A stretch of DNA of 64,000 nucleotides from Desulfobacca sp. (GTDB lineage Bacteria > Desulfobacterota > Desulfobaccia > Desulfobaccales > Desulfobaccaceae), in the NCBI GenBank assembly GCA_020725545.1, contig DYEV01000016.1, forward strand, positions 1 to 64,000, given 5' to 3'. The notes beneath the pieces were generated by a model. The model was not told the DNA's origin and searched no databases. It was given only the letters and a program-made list of their open reading frames with translations. Below are positions 17,378-25,437 of the stretch, piece after piece; positions within the stretch are counted from its first letter, which is position 1, and each line of letters starts with the position of its first letter. Made by a program: the position numbers and the translations under genes.

Positions 17378-18057
17378 TCCTAGAGCGTCTGGCCAAAATT
17401 GAGGAGAAGTTGGACCGGCTGGCGGCCCTGGAACAACGCCTGGATGAGTTTGCCCGCCCCTGGGACAGCCTGGCCGATTTGGGCCGGGATGTCAGCCTCC
17501 TCGTCGGTCCGGCCGCAAAACTGCTGACCGAAGAGCTGGCGGAGGTAGAGACCGGTTTCCAACTGGAAGATATTCTGACCATGTTGAAACAGTTGCTCCT
17601 GAGCTTCCGCCACCTGACCTGGGCCCTGGAACAGTTGGAAAATCTCATTGACTTGTGGCATGACCTGGAGCCGCTGCTGAAAGTGGCGGTGCCGCACCTT
17701 ATTGACAAGCTGGACGAAATGGAGCAGCAGGGCATCTTCCGCATTAATAAAGCCATGCTCGGCATGTATGCCAAACTGGCCGCCACCTACACCGCCGAAG
17801 ATATCGACGCCATCGGCGATGGTTTTGTGCGCATGCACGGCCTTATCAGAAAATTGGCGGAACCGGAGATGATCGATTTTCTGGAGAAGTTGAGCAACCT
17901 GCCAACCAGCATTGATCTGGCCCAGGCCAAACCTACCGACCCGGTGGGGCTGATGTTCCGGATGATGCATAAGGATGCCCGGCAGGGCCTAGGCGTGGCC
18001 GTGGAGATGACCAAGGCGTTGGGCCGTTTGCCGCAGGCAGCAGGCAAAAAGGTTTGA
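17359..18057 (+). CDS. DUF1641 protein, SQR partner
   Basis: This 232-residue, mostly helical protein has an N-terminal coiled-coil stretch (about residues 8-30, 'RLAKIEEKLDRLAALEQRL') and the DUF1641 core. DUF1641 genes commonly sit beside sulfide:quinone oxidoreductases or formate dehydrogenase genes and are thought to be accessory subunits, although their exact role is unknown. Here it overlaps the 3' end of sqr by 19 bases and has its own 'AAAGGAG' site, which indicates translational coupling. No signal peptide or membrane span is evident. Confidence 0.85.
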   Translation: MPGEDLILERLAKIEEKLDRLAALEQRLDEFARPWDSLADLGRDVSLLVGPAAKLLTEELAEVETGFQLEDILTMLKQLLLSFRHLTWALEQLENLIDLWHDLEPLLKVAVPHLIDKLDEMEQQGIFRINKAMLGMYAKLAATYTAEDIDAIGDGFVRMHGLIRKLAEPEMIDFLEKLSNLPTSIDLAQAKPTDPVGLMFRMMHKDARQGLGVAVEMTKALGRLPQAAGKKV

Positions 18058-18192
18058 TAAAGGATAACGTCCTCAGGAGAGCATTCGGGTTGGGCAGGGG
18101 CAACTATCCCGTCTCTTTTCTGATTCCCTTATCCATAGAGATCAGAGAAGCTGTTAACCGGTCAGGCTGACGGGGCCCGAGTGAATATGAGA

Positions 18193-18212
18193 TGATTATC
18201 GCGGGATAATCA
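18193..18212. promoter_or_regulatory. Operator-like palindrome before the SHOCT gene
   Basis: TGATTATC and GATAATCA form a perfect 8-bp inverted repeat around GCGG, ending just before the GGGGGAGG ribosome binding site of the next gene. It could bind a dimeric regulator or form a small hairpin near the translation start. No T tract follows, so it is not a terminator. Confidence 0.4.
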
Positions 18213-18225
18213 AGGGGGAGGCTGT

Positions 18226-18474
18226 ATGCCCGGAAATACGATGTGGTGGGGACCATTTTGGTTTTTCCCCATGTTCATCCCTGTTGTCATCCTGATTGCT
18301 TTGATTTTCTGTATGTATTATTTCTTCAGCAGAGAAGGTCGCCGCTTTCCCTTACTTGGGGGCGGCCGGGGTGGCGTCGAGTCGGAATCGGCTCTGGATA
18401 TCTTGAAGAAGCGTTACGCTAGGGGTGAGCTGACCCGGGAAGAGTACATGCAGATGAAACAGGATATTTCTTAA
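18226..18474 (+). CDS. Small membrane protein with SHOCT domain
   Basis: This 82-residue protein has one hydrophobic segment (about residues 10-34, tryptophan- and phenylalanine-rich) followed by a basic, glycine-rich linker and a C-terminal SHOCT motif: 'ALDILKKRYARGELTREEYM' near residues 56-75. SHOCT is a short helical domain found at the ends of many membrane proteins, probably for oligomerisation. Function is unknown. It has a very strong ribosome binding site. nadC begins 31 bases later and could be on the same transcript. Confidence 0.85.
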   Translation: MPGNTMWWGPFWFFPMFIPVVILIALIFCMYYFFSREGRRFPLLGGGRGGVESESALDILKKRYARGELTREEYMQMKQDIS

Positions 18475-18505
18475 GGAAGCAGCCCGCACCCTGAAGGGGA
18501 CCCCC

Positions 18506-19381
18506 ATGCTTTTGACCCCAGCCGTCTACCATCTTATCGACTTGGCCTTGGAAGAGGATATCGGCCCGGGCGACATTACCACCCGCACCACCATCGCCCC
18601 GGAGGTTATGGGCGAGGCCCATATCCGGGCCAAAGCAGAGCTCATCGTGGCCGGCCTGCCCGTGGCCCAGGCGGTGTTCGCCAGGCTGGATGGTGCGGTG
18701 GAGTTTATCCCCAAAGTGCAGGACGGCGAGCTGGTGACGGCCAAAACCATACTGGCGACGGTGACCGGGCCCGCAAACCTGCTGCTCTTGGGGGAGCGGG
18801 TGGCCCTGAATTTTCTCATGCGCCTGTCGGGCATCGCCACTTGGACGCGGCGCTTTGTCATGGCTGTACAACCGCATCCAGCCCGCATCGTCGATACCCG
18901 CAAGACCATGCCGGGATGGCGGGTCTTGGAAAAGTACGCAGTCCGGTTGGGCGGCGGTGCCAACCACCGTTTCGGCCTCTTCGATGGTATTCTCATCAAA
19001 GACAACCATATCGCCGCGGCCGGCGGCATCATCCCGGCTATTGAGCGGGCTTGCGCCGGTGCGCCCCATACCCTGAAAATCGAGGTGGAAGTGCAGGACC
19101 TGGCGGGTCTGCAAGAAGCCATCGCCGCCGGGGCCGATATCGTCCTGTTGGACAACATGGACGAAGCTACCCTGGCCCAAGCCGTCCAGCTCGCCGCCGG
19201 CCGGGTCCGGTTGGAGGCCTCCGGGGGCATGAGCCTGGACCGGGTGGCCCGGGTGGCCGCCACCGGTGTGGACTTTATCTCTGTGGGTGCCCTCACTCAC
19301 AGCGCCCCGGCCGTGGATATCCATATGAAGATTGTCAGGACGTGGGAGGCAGAGGCGGCGCCAATGCCGCCGAGCGCTTAG
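18506..19381 (+). CDS. nadC: Nicotinate-nucleotide pyrophosphorylase (carboxylating)
   Basis: This 291-residue enzyme converts quinolinate and PRPP to nicotinate mononucleotide in de novo NAD synthesis. Recognisable parts are the N-terminal 'EEDIGPGDITTR', the central 'VDTRKTMPGWRVLEKYAV' motif that binds PRPP and quinolinate, 'GGGANHRFGLFD' and the barrel-end 'LEASGGMSLD'. Length is typical. Its last 47 bases overlap proC, which is transcribed toward it. Confidence 0.95.
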   Translation: MLLTPAVYHLIDLALEEDIGPGDITTRTTIAPEVMGEAHIRAKAELIVAGLPVAQAVFARLDGAVEFIPKVQDGELVTAKTILATVTGPANLLLLGERVALNFLMRLSGIATWTRRFVMAVQPHPARIVDTRKTMPGWRVLEKYAVRLGGGANHRFGLFDGILIKDNHIAAAGGIIPAIERACAGAPHTLKIEVEVQDLAGLQEAIAAGADIVLLDNMDEATLAQAVQLAAGRVRLEASGGMSLDRVARVAATGVDFISVGALTHSAPAVDIHMKIVRTWEAEAAPMPPSA

Positions 19382-20159
19382 TGGCGGCCTCCACCGCAGC
19401 CATGAGCACCCCCCGAAAACCCCCCTGCTCCAGGACATGCAGGCCGGTGATGGTCGTGCCGGCCGGCGAGGTCACCATATCCTTCAGGACGCCCGGGTGG
19501 TCTCGGGTCTCCAGGTAAAGTTTGGCCGCCCCCAGCAGCGTCTGGGCCGCCAGCTCATAGGCGACCACCCGGGGCAATCCCATCTTGACACCGCCGTCGG
19601 CCAGAGCTTCCAACATGACCAAGACATAGGCCGGGCCGCTGCCGCTCAGGCCGGTGACCGCGTCCAGGAGATTTTCCGGCACCGTCACCGCCCGGCCCAC
19701 CGCCTCAAAAAGCTGCTGAGCCAGAGTCAAATCGTCTGGGTCACAATTCGGCCCCGCCGCCAGCGCCGCCATCCCCGCCTGAACTAAAGTAGGTGTATTG
19801 GGCATCACCCGGATCAATCGGACCCCGGGCAGCTGCTCGGCCAAGAACTGCAAGGGCACGCCGGCGGCGATGGAGATAACCAGTTTGGTGGCATCAACCG
19901 CCGAGCGGATTTCTGCCAGGACCGCGGGGAGGATTTGTGGCTTGACGGCCAGGAGCAGGATTGTCGCCAACGCGGCCGCCTCCCGATTCGTGCCGGTTTG
20001 CAGACCAAATTTCCCGGCCACCTTCTGAAGACGTTGGGCGTCGGCATCGGCGATAAGCAGGTCCTGCGTTTTAACCAGGCCGGACGCCAGCCACCCCTTG
20101 ATCAGGGCTGTCCCCATATTGCCGACGCCAATAACCCCTAAGGTATGATTCTTTAACAT
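19335..20159 (-). CDS. proC: Pyrroline-5-carboxylate reductase
   Basis: This 274-residue NAD(P)H-dependent enzyme makes proline from pyrroline-5-carboxylate. The N-terminal Rossmann motif 'LGVIGVGNMGTALIKGWL' and the C-terminal dimer-domain signature ('VTGLSGSGPAYV' and the 'HPGVLKDMVTSPAGTT' stretch) are intact. ATG 20159 was chosen because homology starts there and a GGGGGG site precedes it; an in-frame ATG further upstream adds unrelated residues. It converges with nadC and overlaps it by 47 bases, extending the protein with a short proline-rich tail. Confidence 0.94.
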   Translation of the reverse strand: MLKNHTLGVIGVGNMGTALIKGWLASGLVKTQDLLIADADAQRLQKVAGKFGLQTGTNREAAALATILLLAVKPQILPAVLAEIRSAVDATKLVISIAAGVPLQFLAEQLPGVRLIRVMPNTPTLVQAGMAALAAGPNCDPDDLTLAQQLFEAVGRAVTVPENLLDAVTGLSGSGPAYVLVMLEALADGGVKMGLPRVVAYELAAQTLLGAAKLYLETRDHPGVLKDMVTSPAGTTITGLHVLEQGGFRGVLMAAVEAATKRSAALAPPLPPTS

Positions 20160-20268
20160 TTCCCCCCCCATGCGACAGCATCTCATCGCCACCGGCATTT
20201 TGCCAACCGATCTTCTCTGTTCTGCCTGCTCGCATCGGCCAAGCGGACCAGAATTATTAACATCCGGT

Positions 20269-20292
20269 TAATCCTGAGAAATAACAGGATTA
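20269..20292. promoter_or_regulatory. Operator-like palindrome between proC and parA
   Basis: TAATCCTG and CAGGATTA are perfect 8-bp inverted repeats separated by eight bases, so their centres are about one and a half helical turns apart. The site lies in the divergent region between proC and the first ParA gene. A weak rightward promoter (TTGACG at 20325-20330, TTAAGA at 20348-20353) follows. Confidence 0.3.
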
Positions 20293-20434
20293 TCTGCATC
20301 CCGGCCTTGGGCCCCACATTAAGCTTGACGTGTTCCCAGCTTTTCCATTAAGATGTTTCAGCGGGTTAATCGGGACTCTGCTCAAGCCGAATATATGCAG
20401 CTCGACCCACACACCTGACAACTGGAAATCCTCT

Positions 20435-21253
20435 ATGCCTTTCGTCGTTGCCATCATCAATCAAAAGGGCGGTACCGGCAAAACCACCACGACTATCAAT
20501 TTGGGAGCCGGCTTGGCCTATCAGGGCCATCGGACCTTGCTGGTAGATATGGATCCCCAGGGGCATACCAGTTTGGGGATCGGCATTGACCCAGATTCAT
20601 TCAGCGAATCCATGTCTGAGGTCATGACCATCCCTCGCAAGGATATTGAAGATGTAGTGTTGGCCACGTATATTCGCGGTCTTTTTGTGGCGCCCAGCCA
20701 CATCAAATTAGCCCGGGCGGCAGAACTCCTTTATTCCCGAATGTATCGGGAAACCATTCTCTACCAGGCCTTACAACATACCAATTATAATTATATCCTC
20801 ATCGACTGCCCGCCGGCCCTGGGCGTTCTGACCACCAATTCTCTGTATGTGGCGGATTTTATCATTATCCCCTGTCAGATGTCTCGCTATTCCCTGGATG
20901 GCTTGGCCGACCTGCTGACCACCATTGAAGAGGTGAAAAATATCAGCATCGAAGACCTTTTTCGAGAAGATTTTTTCCGGATCTTGCTTACCATGTATGA
21001 CCGGCGCAACCGGATCACCAATGAATTTATCATGGAACAATTAAAACCCTATCTGGAAAAGACGTTTGGCGCGATAATTATGAAAAATGAAGCCTTAAAT
21101 CAAGCCCAGATAGCCCAGAAAGCGGTGTTTGATTATGATCATAGCAGTACCGGGGCGAGGGATTACTATCTTTTGACCCAGGAATTCCTCAACCTATGCC
21201 AAAAAAGAAAAAATTTGCCGGAAAAAAGACAAAGCTTGCGAAACATGCCTTAA
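20435..21253 (+). CDS. Orphan ParA-family ATPase (first copy)
   Basis: This 272-residue ATPase has the deviant Walker A motif 'NQKGGTGKTTTTINLG', the switch region 'VDMDPQGHTSLG' and Walker B-like 'YILIDCPPALG'. ParA proteins bind DNA or membranes as ATP dimers and position plasmids, chromosomes or protein cargo. No parB or parS-like site is nearby, so cargo positioning is more likely than chromosome segregation. I chose ATG 20435 because homology begins there. The 3' end overlaps the next gene by 58 bases, implying a tightly coupled partner. It is clearly different from the second ParA at 23284. Confidence 0.9.
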   Translation: MPFVVAIINQKGGTGKTTTTINLGAGLAYQGHRTLLVDMDPQGHTSLGIGIDPDSFSESMSEVMTIPRKDIEDVVLATYIRGLFVAPSHIKLARAAELLYSRMYRETILYQALQHTNYNYILIDCPPALGVLTTNSLYVADFIIIPCQMSRYSLDGLADLLTTIEEVKNISIEDLFREDFFRILLTMYDRRNRITNEFIMEQLKPYLEKTFGAIIMKNEALNQAQIAQKAVFDYDHSSTGARDYYLLTQEFLNLCQKRKNLPEKRQSLRNMP

Positions 21254-21609
21254 CCCAGGCGTTGGAGCAGGAGCGGTCCGAGGGCGCTACTGCCACTTCG
21301 CCCCTAACGGCAGTGGGGACGTTAGCCCAAGCCCTGCAAAGTCTGCGCCACGATCAGTTGCCCCATCATCCTCCCCTTTTTGCAGACCGTCCCCCGGCCA
21401 CCCCCCCAGAGGCGGCCGCCACCCATCACTATCTGGCCGTCATCAAAGAATTGGAAGATATCCGGGAAGTCCTCCGGGCCCCGGAAGTGCCGCCCCGCCC
21501 CCGCCGGCTCGAACCCTCGGCCAAGATCTTGCCCGCTCCGGATATCATTTCCTATGCCCTCCAGATTATCGGCCACACTCTCCGGGAAATCAGGAGTTGG
21601 TTGAGCTAA
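21196..21609 (+). CDS. Unknown ParA partner, basic N-terminus and disordered middle
   Basis: I do not recognise this 137-residue protein. It starts with a strongly basic tail ('MPKKKKFAGKKTKLAKHA'), has a Pro/His-rich middle that is probably disordered (about residues 50-75), a helical stretch 'HYLAVIKELEDIREVL', a further Pro/Arg-rich linker and a C-terminal amphipathic helix ('ISYALQIIGHTLREIRSWL'). The start lies within the end of the ParA gene in another frame, 58 bases before its stop. By analogy with small adaptor proteins that link ParA-type ATPases to cargo, it may be the adaptor; that is inference from position and layout only. Confidence 0.7.
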   Translation: MPKKKKFAGKKTKLAKHALTQALEQERSEGATATSPLTAVGTLAQALQSLRHDQLPHHPPLFADRPPATPPEAAATHHYLAVIKELEDIREVLRAPEVPPRPRRLEPSAKILPAPDIISYALQIIGHTLREIRSWLS

Positions 21610-21799
21610 AAATAGTAATGGGCCGTGAGTTGTGAACGGTAAGAAAAGTCCCAACCAACACCCAAAAACCACCCAAACATGGACCCAAGGGCCAACCGCA
21701 ATTATGAAAATTATCCTGCGGTCTGGTAGACTTCTGGCACGAGGTTATAACCTGCCCCAAGCGGGGAAAATTTTTTCCTCAGAAGGTGAATCTTATTTT

Positions 21800-21861
21800 G
21801 TTATGCTGAGCACAGCGCAGGCTCTGAGATTCTTCAGTCGCGTCGCTGCCTCAGAATGACG
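21800..21861. repeat. REP-like palindrome
   Basis: The left half starts 'GTTATGCTGAGCACAGCG' and the right half ends 'GCCTCAGAATGAC', a roughly symmetric pair of the dispersed 'TCATTCTGAG...GAAGAATCT' kind. The core 'GAGATTCTTC' is shared with the two 128-bp elements in this window. Confidence 0.5.
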
Positions 21862-22077
21862 GCATGGGCCAACTGGAGATACAGGCAGCCGCCGTGCTGC
21901 CGGCAACAATCTCACCGGCCACTCCGGGGAAATTATAATAAAACTTGGATGTTTGCCGCGATGCATCAAGAAACTTCACGGTTGCCGCCAGGCTCAAGTG
22001 TGGACGGACACGGAGGCCCGCCCCACTAGAAAAGAACACTCGCGCTCCGGCAGCTCTCAATATTTCCAAGACAGAAG

Positions 22078-22205
22078 AGCCTTTTGCAAAATGGTTGTTA
22101 TTGCCATTCTGAACGAAGTGAAGGATCTTGATTACCGATAAACATTAGATTCTTCGCTGCGCTCAAAATGACCAAGAATAGAACAAATGCATTTTGCCAA
22201 AGCCT
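22078..22205. mobile_element. MITE-like element, copy A
   Basis: This 128-bp non-coding element begins AGCCTTTTGCAAAATG and ends CATTTTGCCAAAGCCT, near-perfect terminal inverted repeats. The interior contains 'GAACGAAGTGAAGGATCTTG' and 'GATTCTTCGCTGCGCTC', which themselves form an imperfect palindrome. A second copy of exactly the same length lies at 63581-63708; by eye about 114 of 128 positions match. No transposase is encoded, so it would be moved in trans. A clear target duplication was not found. Confidence 0.75.
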
Positions 22206-22233
22206 CAGAAACCAAAAACCGAAATCCGACCAC

Positions 22234-22932
22234 CTACTTATACCCCACCGGCATGACCAGCAACGGTTCGTGGGCACCGGGCAGACCCAGAGTCTGGCTC
22301 AAAGCCGCATCGTCAAAAGCCCCGATAATGCCGACGCCTAACCCCAAAGCTTCGGCTTGCAGAAAAATATTCTGGCCCACATGGCCTGCTTCCATAAGGG
22401 TGTACCTGACCCCGCGGTTGCCATATTTCACCTGGCAGCGCCGGTATTCCCCGGTGATGACCAAGACTATGGGGGCCTCAGCCAGCCAGGTCTGATGGAG
22501 GCTGGCTCTGGCCACCGCCCCCCGTAGTTCCCCGTCCCGCAGGGGTGATAAGGCGTGTTTTTCCGGCCGATAGTGATAGACGCCGGCTGCCAGCCCTGGC
22601 ACTTGCCGTTCCCCTACCACCAGATAGACGTCCAGAGGATAGAGGGCCCCGGCCGAGGGCGCCGACCGCAAGCCCCGGGGATCGGTAATGCCGTAGGCGG
22701 CCCACAACAACTGGGCTACCTGTCCCTGACTCAAGGGTTTATTGGCGAACCGACGAATGGTCCGGCGCTTCTGAATAGCCTCGGCCACTGTCAGGCCACC
22801 CTGCCGGGAGGGCGCCGGCAGGGAGATGAACGTCTCGGCTTGGGGACGCGGGGGAAACATGACCAGGGCCAGGAGCACAAGGGTAAACACAGTGAGCCCA
22901 CTCCAAAAAGAGGACAACGGGATAGCAGACAT
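22234..22932 (-). CDS. Exported SagB/ThcOx-type nitroreductase
   Basis: This 232-residue FMN oxidoreductase resembles the SagB-type dehydrogenase branch of the nitroreductase family. It starts with a hydrophobic export signal or membrane anchor (about residues 8-26, 'WSGLTVFTLVLLALVMF', then 'RPQAET'). The flavin-fold motifs follow: 'KRRTIRRFANKPLS', 'SAPSAGALYPLDVYLV', and near the C-terminus 'EAGHVGQNIFLQAEALGLG'. ATG 22932 is preceded by 'GGAGG'. Members of this branch act in peptide azoline oxidation, but stand-alone exported forms are common and their substrates unknown. No peptide-modification genes are adjacent. Confidence 0.88.
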   Translation of the reverse strand: MSAIPLSSFWSGLTVFTLVLLALVMFPPRPQAETFISLPAPSRQGGLTVAEAIQKRRTIRRFANKPLSQGQVAQLLWAAYGITDPRGLRSAPSAGALYPLDVYLVVGERQVPGLAAGVYHYRPEKHALSPLRDGELRGAVARASLHQTWLAEAPIVLVITGEYRRCQVKYGNRGVRYTLMEAGHVGQNIFLQAEALGLGVGIIGAFDDAALSQTLGLPGAHEPLLVMPVGYK

Positions 22933-23067
22933 GATGAACCTCCAGTCTGACGATTTCAGGGATACATCTGTATTATAGCAAGGCCAGGCGACGGGGCCAA
23001 TTGACAATCATCCTCCCCCCTATCGGCAGGCTGCTGAAAGAGGGTGGGTTGTCGTATAACTTTCTAT

Positions 23068-23096
23068 TTGACAAAATGAAACGTAAAGCTTACAAA
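23068..23096 (+). promoter_or_regulatory. Promoter candidate upstream of second ParA
   Basis: TTGACA at 23068-23073 and TACAAA at 23091-23096 have a 17-base spacer. The -35 is perfect and the -10 matches four of six. It lies about 190 bases before the ParA start, in the 351-base divergent region (22933-23283) whose remaining sequence shows no gene. A second TTGACA occurs at 23137 with a poor -10. Confidence 0.45.
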
Positions 23097-23283
23097 GCAA
23101 TTAGTATTTATCCGGAAACGATGGTTAGACTCCCAAATTGACAAGAAAATGCCAGGGACTAGCCAAGACAGCTCTTAAAAGCGGTTCACGGCTTGCCCCT
23201 TGCCCTTCCAGGCACTGGCTCCCGGCGGGGTAGGAGCAAGGATGACCTGGCTGCAAATGACTGAGTTTTGCTGAGGTGCAGAG

Positions 23284-24105
23284 ATGGCAGGCAGCATCGT
23301 GGCAGTGGTCAACAACAAAGGCGGCGTAGGGAAAACCACGGTCACCTGTAATTTGGCCCACGCCCTGGGGTTAGCGGGCTGTCGGGTCCTGGTGGTGGAC
23401 TTGGACAGTCAATGCAACTCCACCCAGATGTTGCTGCCGCCGGGGCTGGAACCGCAGCATAGTTTTTATGAGTTTATGGCCAGCGATGAGTTGACGGTAT
23501 CCTGGCACGAATGTCTGGTGCCAACGGCGTATGAGGGAGTTTCTTGCTTGCCGAACGTGCCCGAGACCGCGGGTCTGGAGCCGCAACTCATTTTGCAGGC
23601 GCCGGCCAGCTTCCTGCGTTTGCGCCACCGTCTGCGGGATCAGGCCCGACAGCAGTTTGATGTCACCTTGCTGGACAATCCTCCGAATATTGGCACCTTT
23701 GTCCTCTGCGCCCTGCACGCCGCAGATTTTGTCCTGGTGCCTGTTAAAGCCGGCAGTGCTTTCAGTGTTGAGGGACTCTTGAAGGCCGTGCGCCTCATAA
23801 ACGAAATCCGCCGGCAAGGCAACCTGGATCTGCGCCTGCTGCGTCTGCTTATCAATCAAGTGGATCGCCGCACCAGCATCAGCAAGACCATTGCCGCGCA
23901 GCTGGCCGCAGCTTTTCGCCCCGATCAGGTCTTCGCCACCTCGATACCCATGAACACCCTGTTTGAACAGGCTGAAATGGCCAGACAGACAATTCTGGCC
24001 TTTGCCCCCCAAAGCAGCGGCTCCCGGGCTTTTCATGACTTGGCCCGGGAGTTGCTGGCCATCTTGCCCCTGTCGTTGACGGGGTCGGAGAGGGAAGAAA
24101 AATGA
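23284..24105 (+). CDS. Orphan ParA-family ATPase (second copy)
   Basis: This 273-residue ATPase has the deviant Walker A 'NNKGGVGKTTVTCNLA', the 'VVDLDSQCNSTQ' switch and the Walker B-like 'VTLLDNPPNIG', then 'FVLVPVKAGSAFSVEGL' as in ParA/Soj proteins. It would act as an ATP-dependent dimer on nucleoid DNA. No ParB is encoded nearby. It overlaps the next gene by four bases, so that protein is the likely functional partner. It and the ParA at 20435 are not close copies, which argues against recent tandem duplication. Confidence 0.9.
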   Translation: MAGSIVAVVNNKGGVGKTTVTCNLAHALGLAGCRVLVVDLDSQCNSTQMLLPPGLEPQHSFYEFMASDELTVSWHECLVPTAYEGVSCLPNVPETAGLEPQLILQAPASFLRLRHRLRDQARQQFDVTLLDNPPNIGTFVLCALHAADFVLVPVKAGSAFSVEGLLKAVRLINEIRRQGNLDLRLLRLLINQVDRRTSISKTIAAQLAAAFRPDQVFATSIPMNTLFEQAEMARQTILAFAPQSSGSRAFHDLARELLAILPLSLTGSEREEK

Positions 24106-24770
24106 CGAATGAATCCGGCAAAAAACGCAGACGGAAGACCCCTATGGAGGGCTTCAACAATGTCCCCAAGATGCTGGCGGAGGCTCGCCGCCTGGTGGAT
24201 GCTGCCACCGAGGCCGACCAGTCTTCAGGGGCAGCCGAGCCGGCGACTGCGCCGCTGCCAATGTCTGCGGCCAGTGAGCCAGCCACGGGGACTCCACAGG
24301 TGGAACCAACCGGGCCGAGCCAGCCTCCCCAGAAGCGACGTTCGCCCCGATCCCCCCGGGCCAGGCCGACTCCCCCTCAGCCCCAGACCGCCCCTTATGG
24401 GCCTGCAGCCGAAGCCAGTGCTGCGGCACCGACACCCCCCAAAGCCGGGGTGCCGATTCAGAGCCGGTCGCTGGGGACGTGGGGTATCGAGATTCTGCAC
24501 TGCGTCCCCGGCCGCACCCGGTTGAAAATTCCCATGCTGAAGTGGAATGTCACTCTGACCAATGACTTGATGGCGCGCCTGGCCATGGTTCCAGGCATTT
24601 TGGGCGTTCAAGCCAGTACGGTGACCGGCACTGCTGTGTTTTATTATCAGCCATGGGAACTGAGCCAACCAGCCTCCCAACAGGCCTTGCAGGAGGCCTG
24701 GCAGGATCTGTTCCCCGGGGTGCAGCCGGAGAAACTGACCGCGGCTCTTATGGGGCAACGGGAGCATTAA
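24102..24770 (+). CDS. Pro-rich linker protein with C-terminal HMA2-like domain
   Basis: This 222-residue protein has a basic N-terminus ('GKKRRRKTPMEGF'), a short helical stretch ('VPKMLAEARRLVDAATEA'), a long disordered region rich in Pro, Ala, Ser and Thr (about residues 40-125), and a C-terminal ferredoxin-like domain of the HMA_2 kind: 'ILHCVPGRTRLKIPML', then 'PGILGVQASTVTGTAVFYY'. The domain lacks the CxxC metal site of classical HMA domains, leaving a single Cys before 'VPGR'. The start overlaps the ParA stop, so the two are translationally coupled. The layout suggests an adaptor with a folded head and flexible tail. Function is unknown. Confidence 0.75.
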   Translation: MTNESGKKRRRKTPMEGFNNVPKMLAEARRLVDAATEADQSSGAAEPATAPLPMSAASEPATGTPQVEPTGPSQPPQKRRSPRSPRARPTPPQPQTAPYGPAAEASAAAPTPPKAGVPIQSRSLGTWGIEILHCVPGRTRLKIPMLKWNVTLTNDLMARLAMVPGILGVQASTVTGTAVFYYQPWELSQPASQQALQEAWQDLFPGVQPEKLTAALMGQREH

Positions 24771-24776
24771 GCTGGC

Positions 24777-25418
24777 GTGTCCCTGCTGGTGTGCGAAACT
24801 TTTGTAAGTATCTTGGGTGAGTCCAGTTGTGTGGGCCTGCCCGCCTTTTTCATCCGGCTGAGCGGCTGCAACCTGCGCTGCCGGTACTGTGATACTATCT
24901 ACGCTTACGGCGATGGTCAGGAGCGCACCGTGGCCAGTTTGGTGGCCGAGGCGCAAGCCTCAGGGATGCAGTATACCCTGGTCACCGGCGGCGAACCTCT
25001 CCTGCAGGCGGACTGCCCCGATCTCCTGAAGGCCCTGGCCGACGGGGGTTTTACGGTTTTGTTGGAAACCAATGGCTCCCGCCCCATTCACGGGCTGGAC
25101 CAGCGGGTGCATCGCATTGTTGATCTGAAATGCCCGAGCAGCGGCATGGCGGCCCATAATTACCTGAAAAATCTAGATGATCTCACGCCCCGGGATGAAT
25201 TAAAATGTGTGGTCAGCGATCACCGGGATTTTGACTGGGCCCTGACGACTATCCGCCCCTGGCAGAGTTGGGAGCGCCACCCCGTTTTGTTCTCGCCGGT
25301 CTTTGGCGTCCTGCCCCCAGCCAAGCTGGCGGCTTGGATCCTGGCGACCAGACTCCCCCTCCGCCTCAACCTGCAAATCCATAAATACATCTGGCATCCG
25401 GAGGCCCGAGGGGTATGA
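24777..25418 (+). CDS. queE: 7-carboxy-7-deazaguanine synthase (radical SAM)
   Basis: This 213-residue radical SAM enzyme contracts 6-carboxytetrahydropterin to 7-carboxy-7-deazaguanine in queuosine synthesis. The cluster motif 'CNLRCRYC' (Cys31, Cys35, Cys38) follows 'GLPAFFIRLSG', and the SAM-binding 'VTGGEPLLQ' comes next. Here the spacing is CxxxCxxC, while several QueE proteins have altered spacing. The start is GTG 24777, six bases after the preceding gene, with GGGAG upstream. queC follows after 19 bases, so the pair is an operon and may even belong to the ParA-HMA2 transcript. Confidence 0.93.
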   Translation: MSLLVCETFVSILGESSCVGLPAFFIRLSGCNLRCRYCDTIYAYGDGQERTVASLVAEAQASGMQYTLVTGGEPLLQADCPDLLKALADGGFTVLLETNGSRPIHGLDQRVHRIVDLKCPSSGMAAHNYLKNLDDLTPRDELKCVVSDHRDFDWALTTIRPWQSWERHPVLFSPVFGVLPPAKLAAWILATRLPLRLNLQIHKYIWHPEARGV

Positions 25419-25437
25419 AGCAAACTAGGTGGATTCC

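Larger units (their letters stand above)
21610..22233. other. Non-coding stretch with repeats
   Basis: This gap of about 620 bases separates the ParA pair from the convergent nitroreductase gene. It holds a REP-like palindrome (21800-21861) and a 128-bp MITE-like element (22078-22205). The short open frames show no recognisable domain or good ribosome binding site. Confidence 0.5.
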
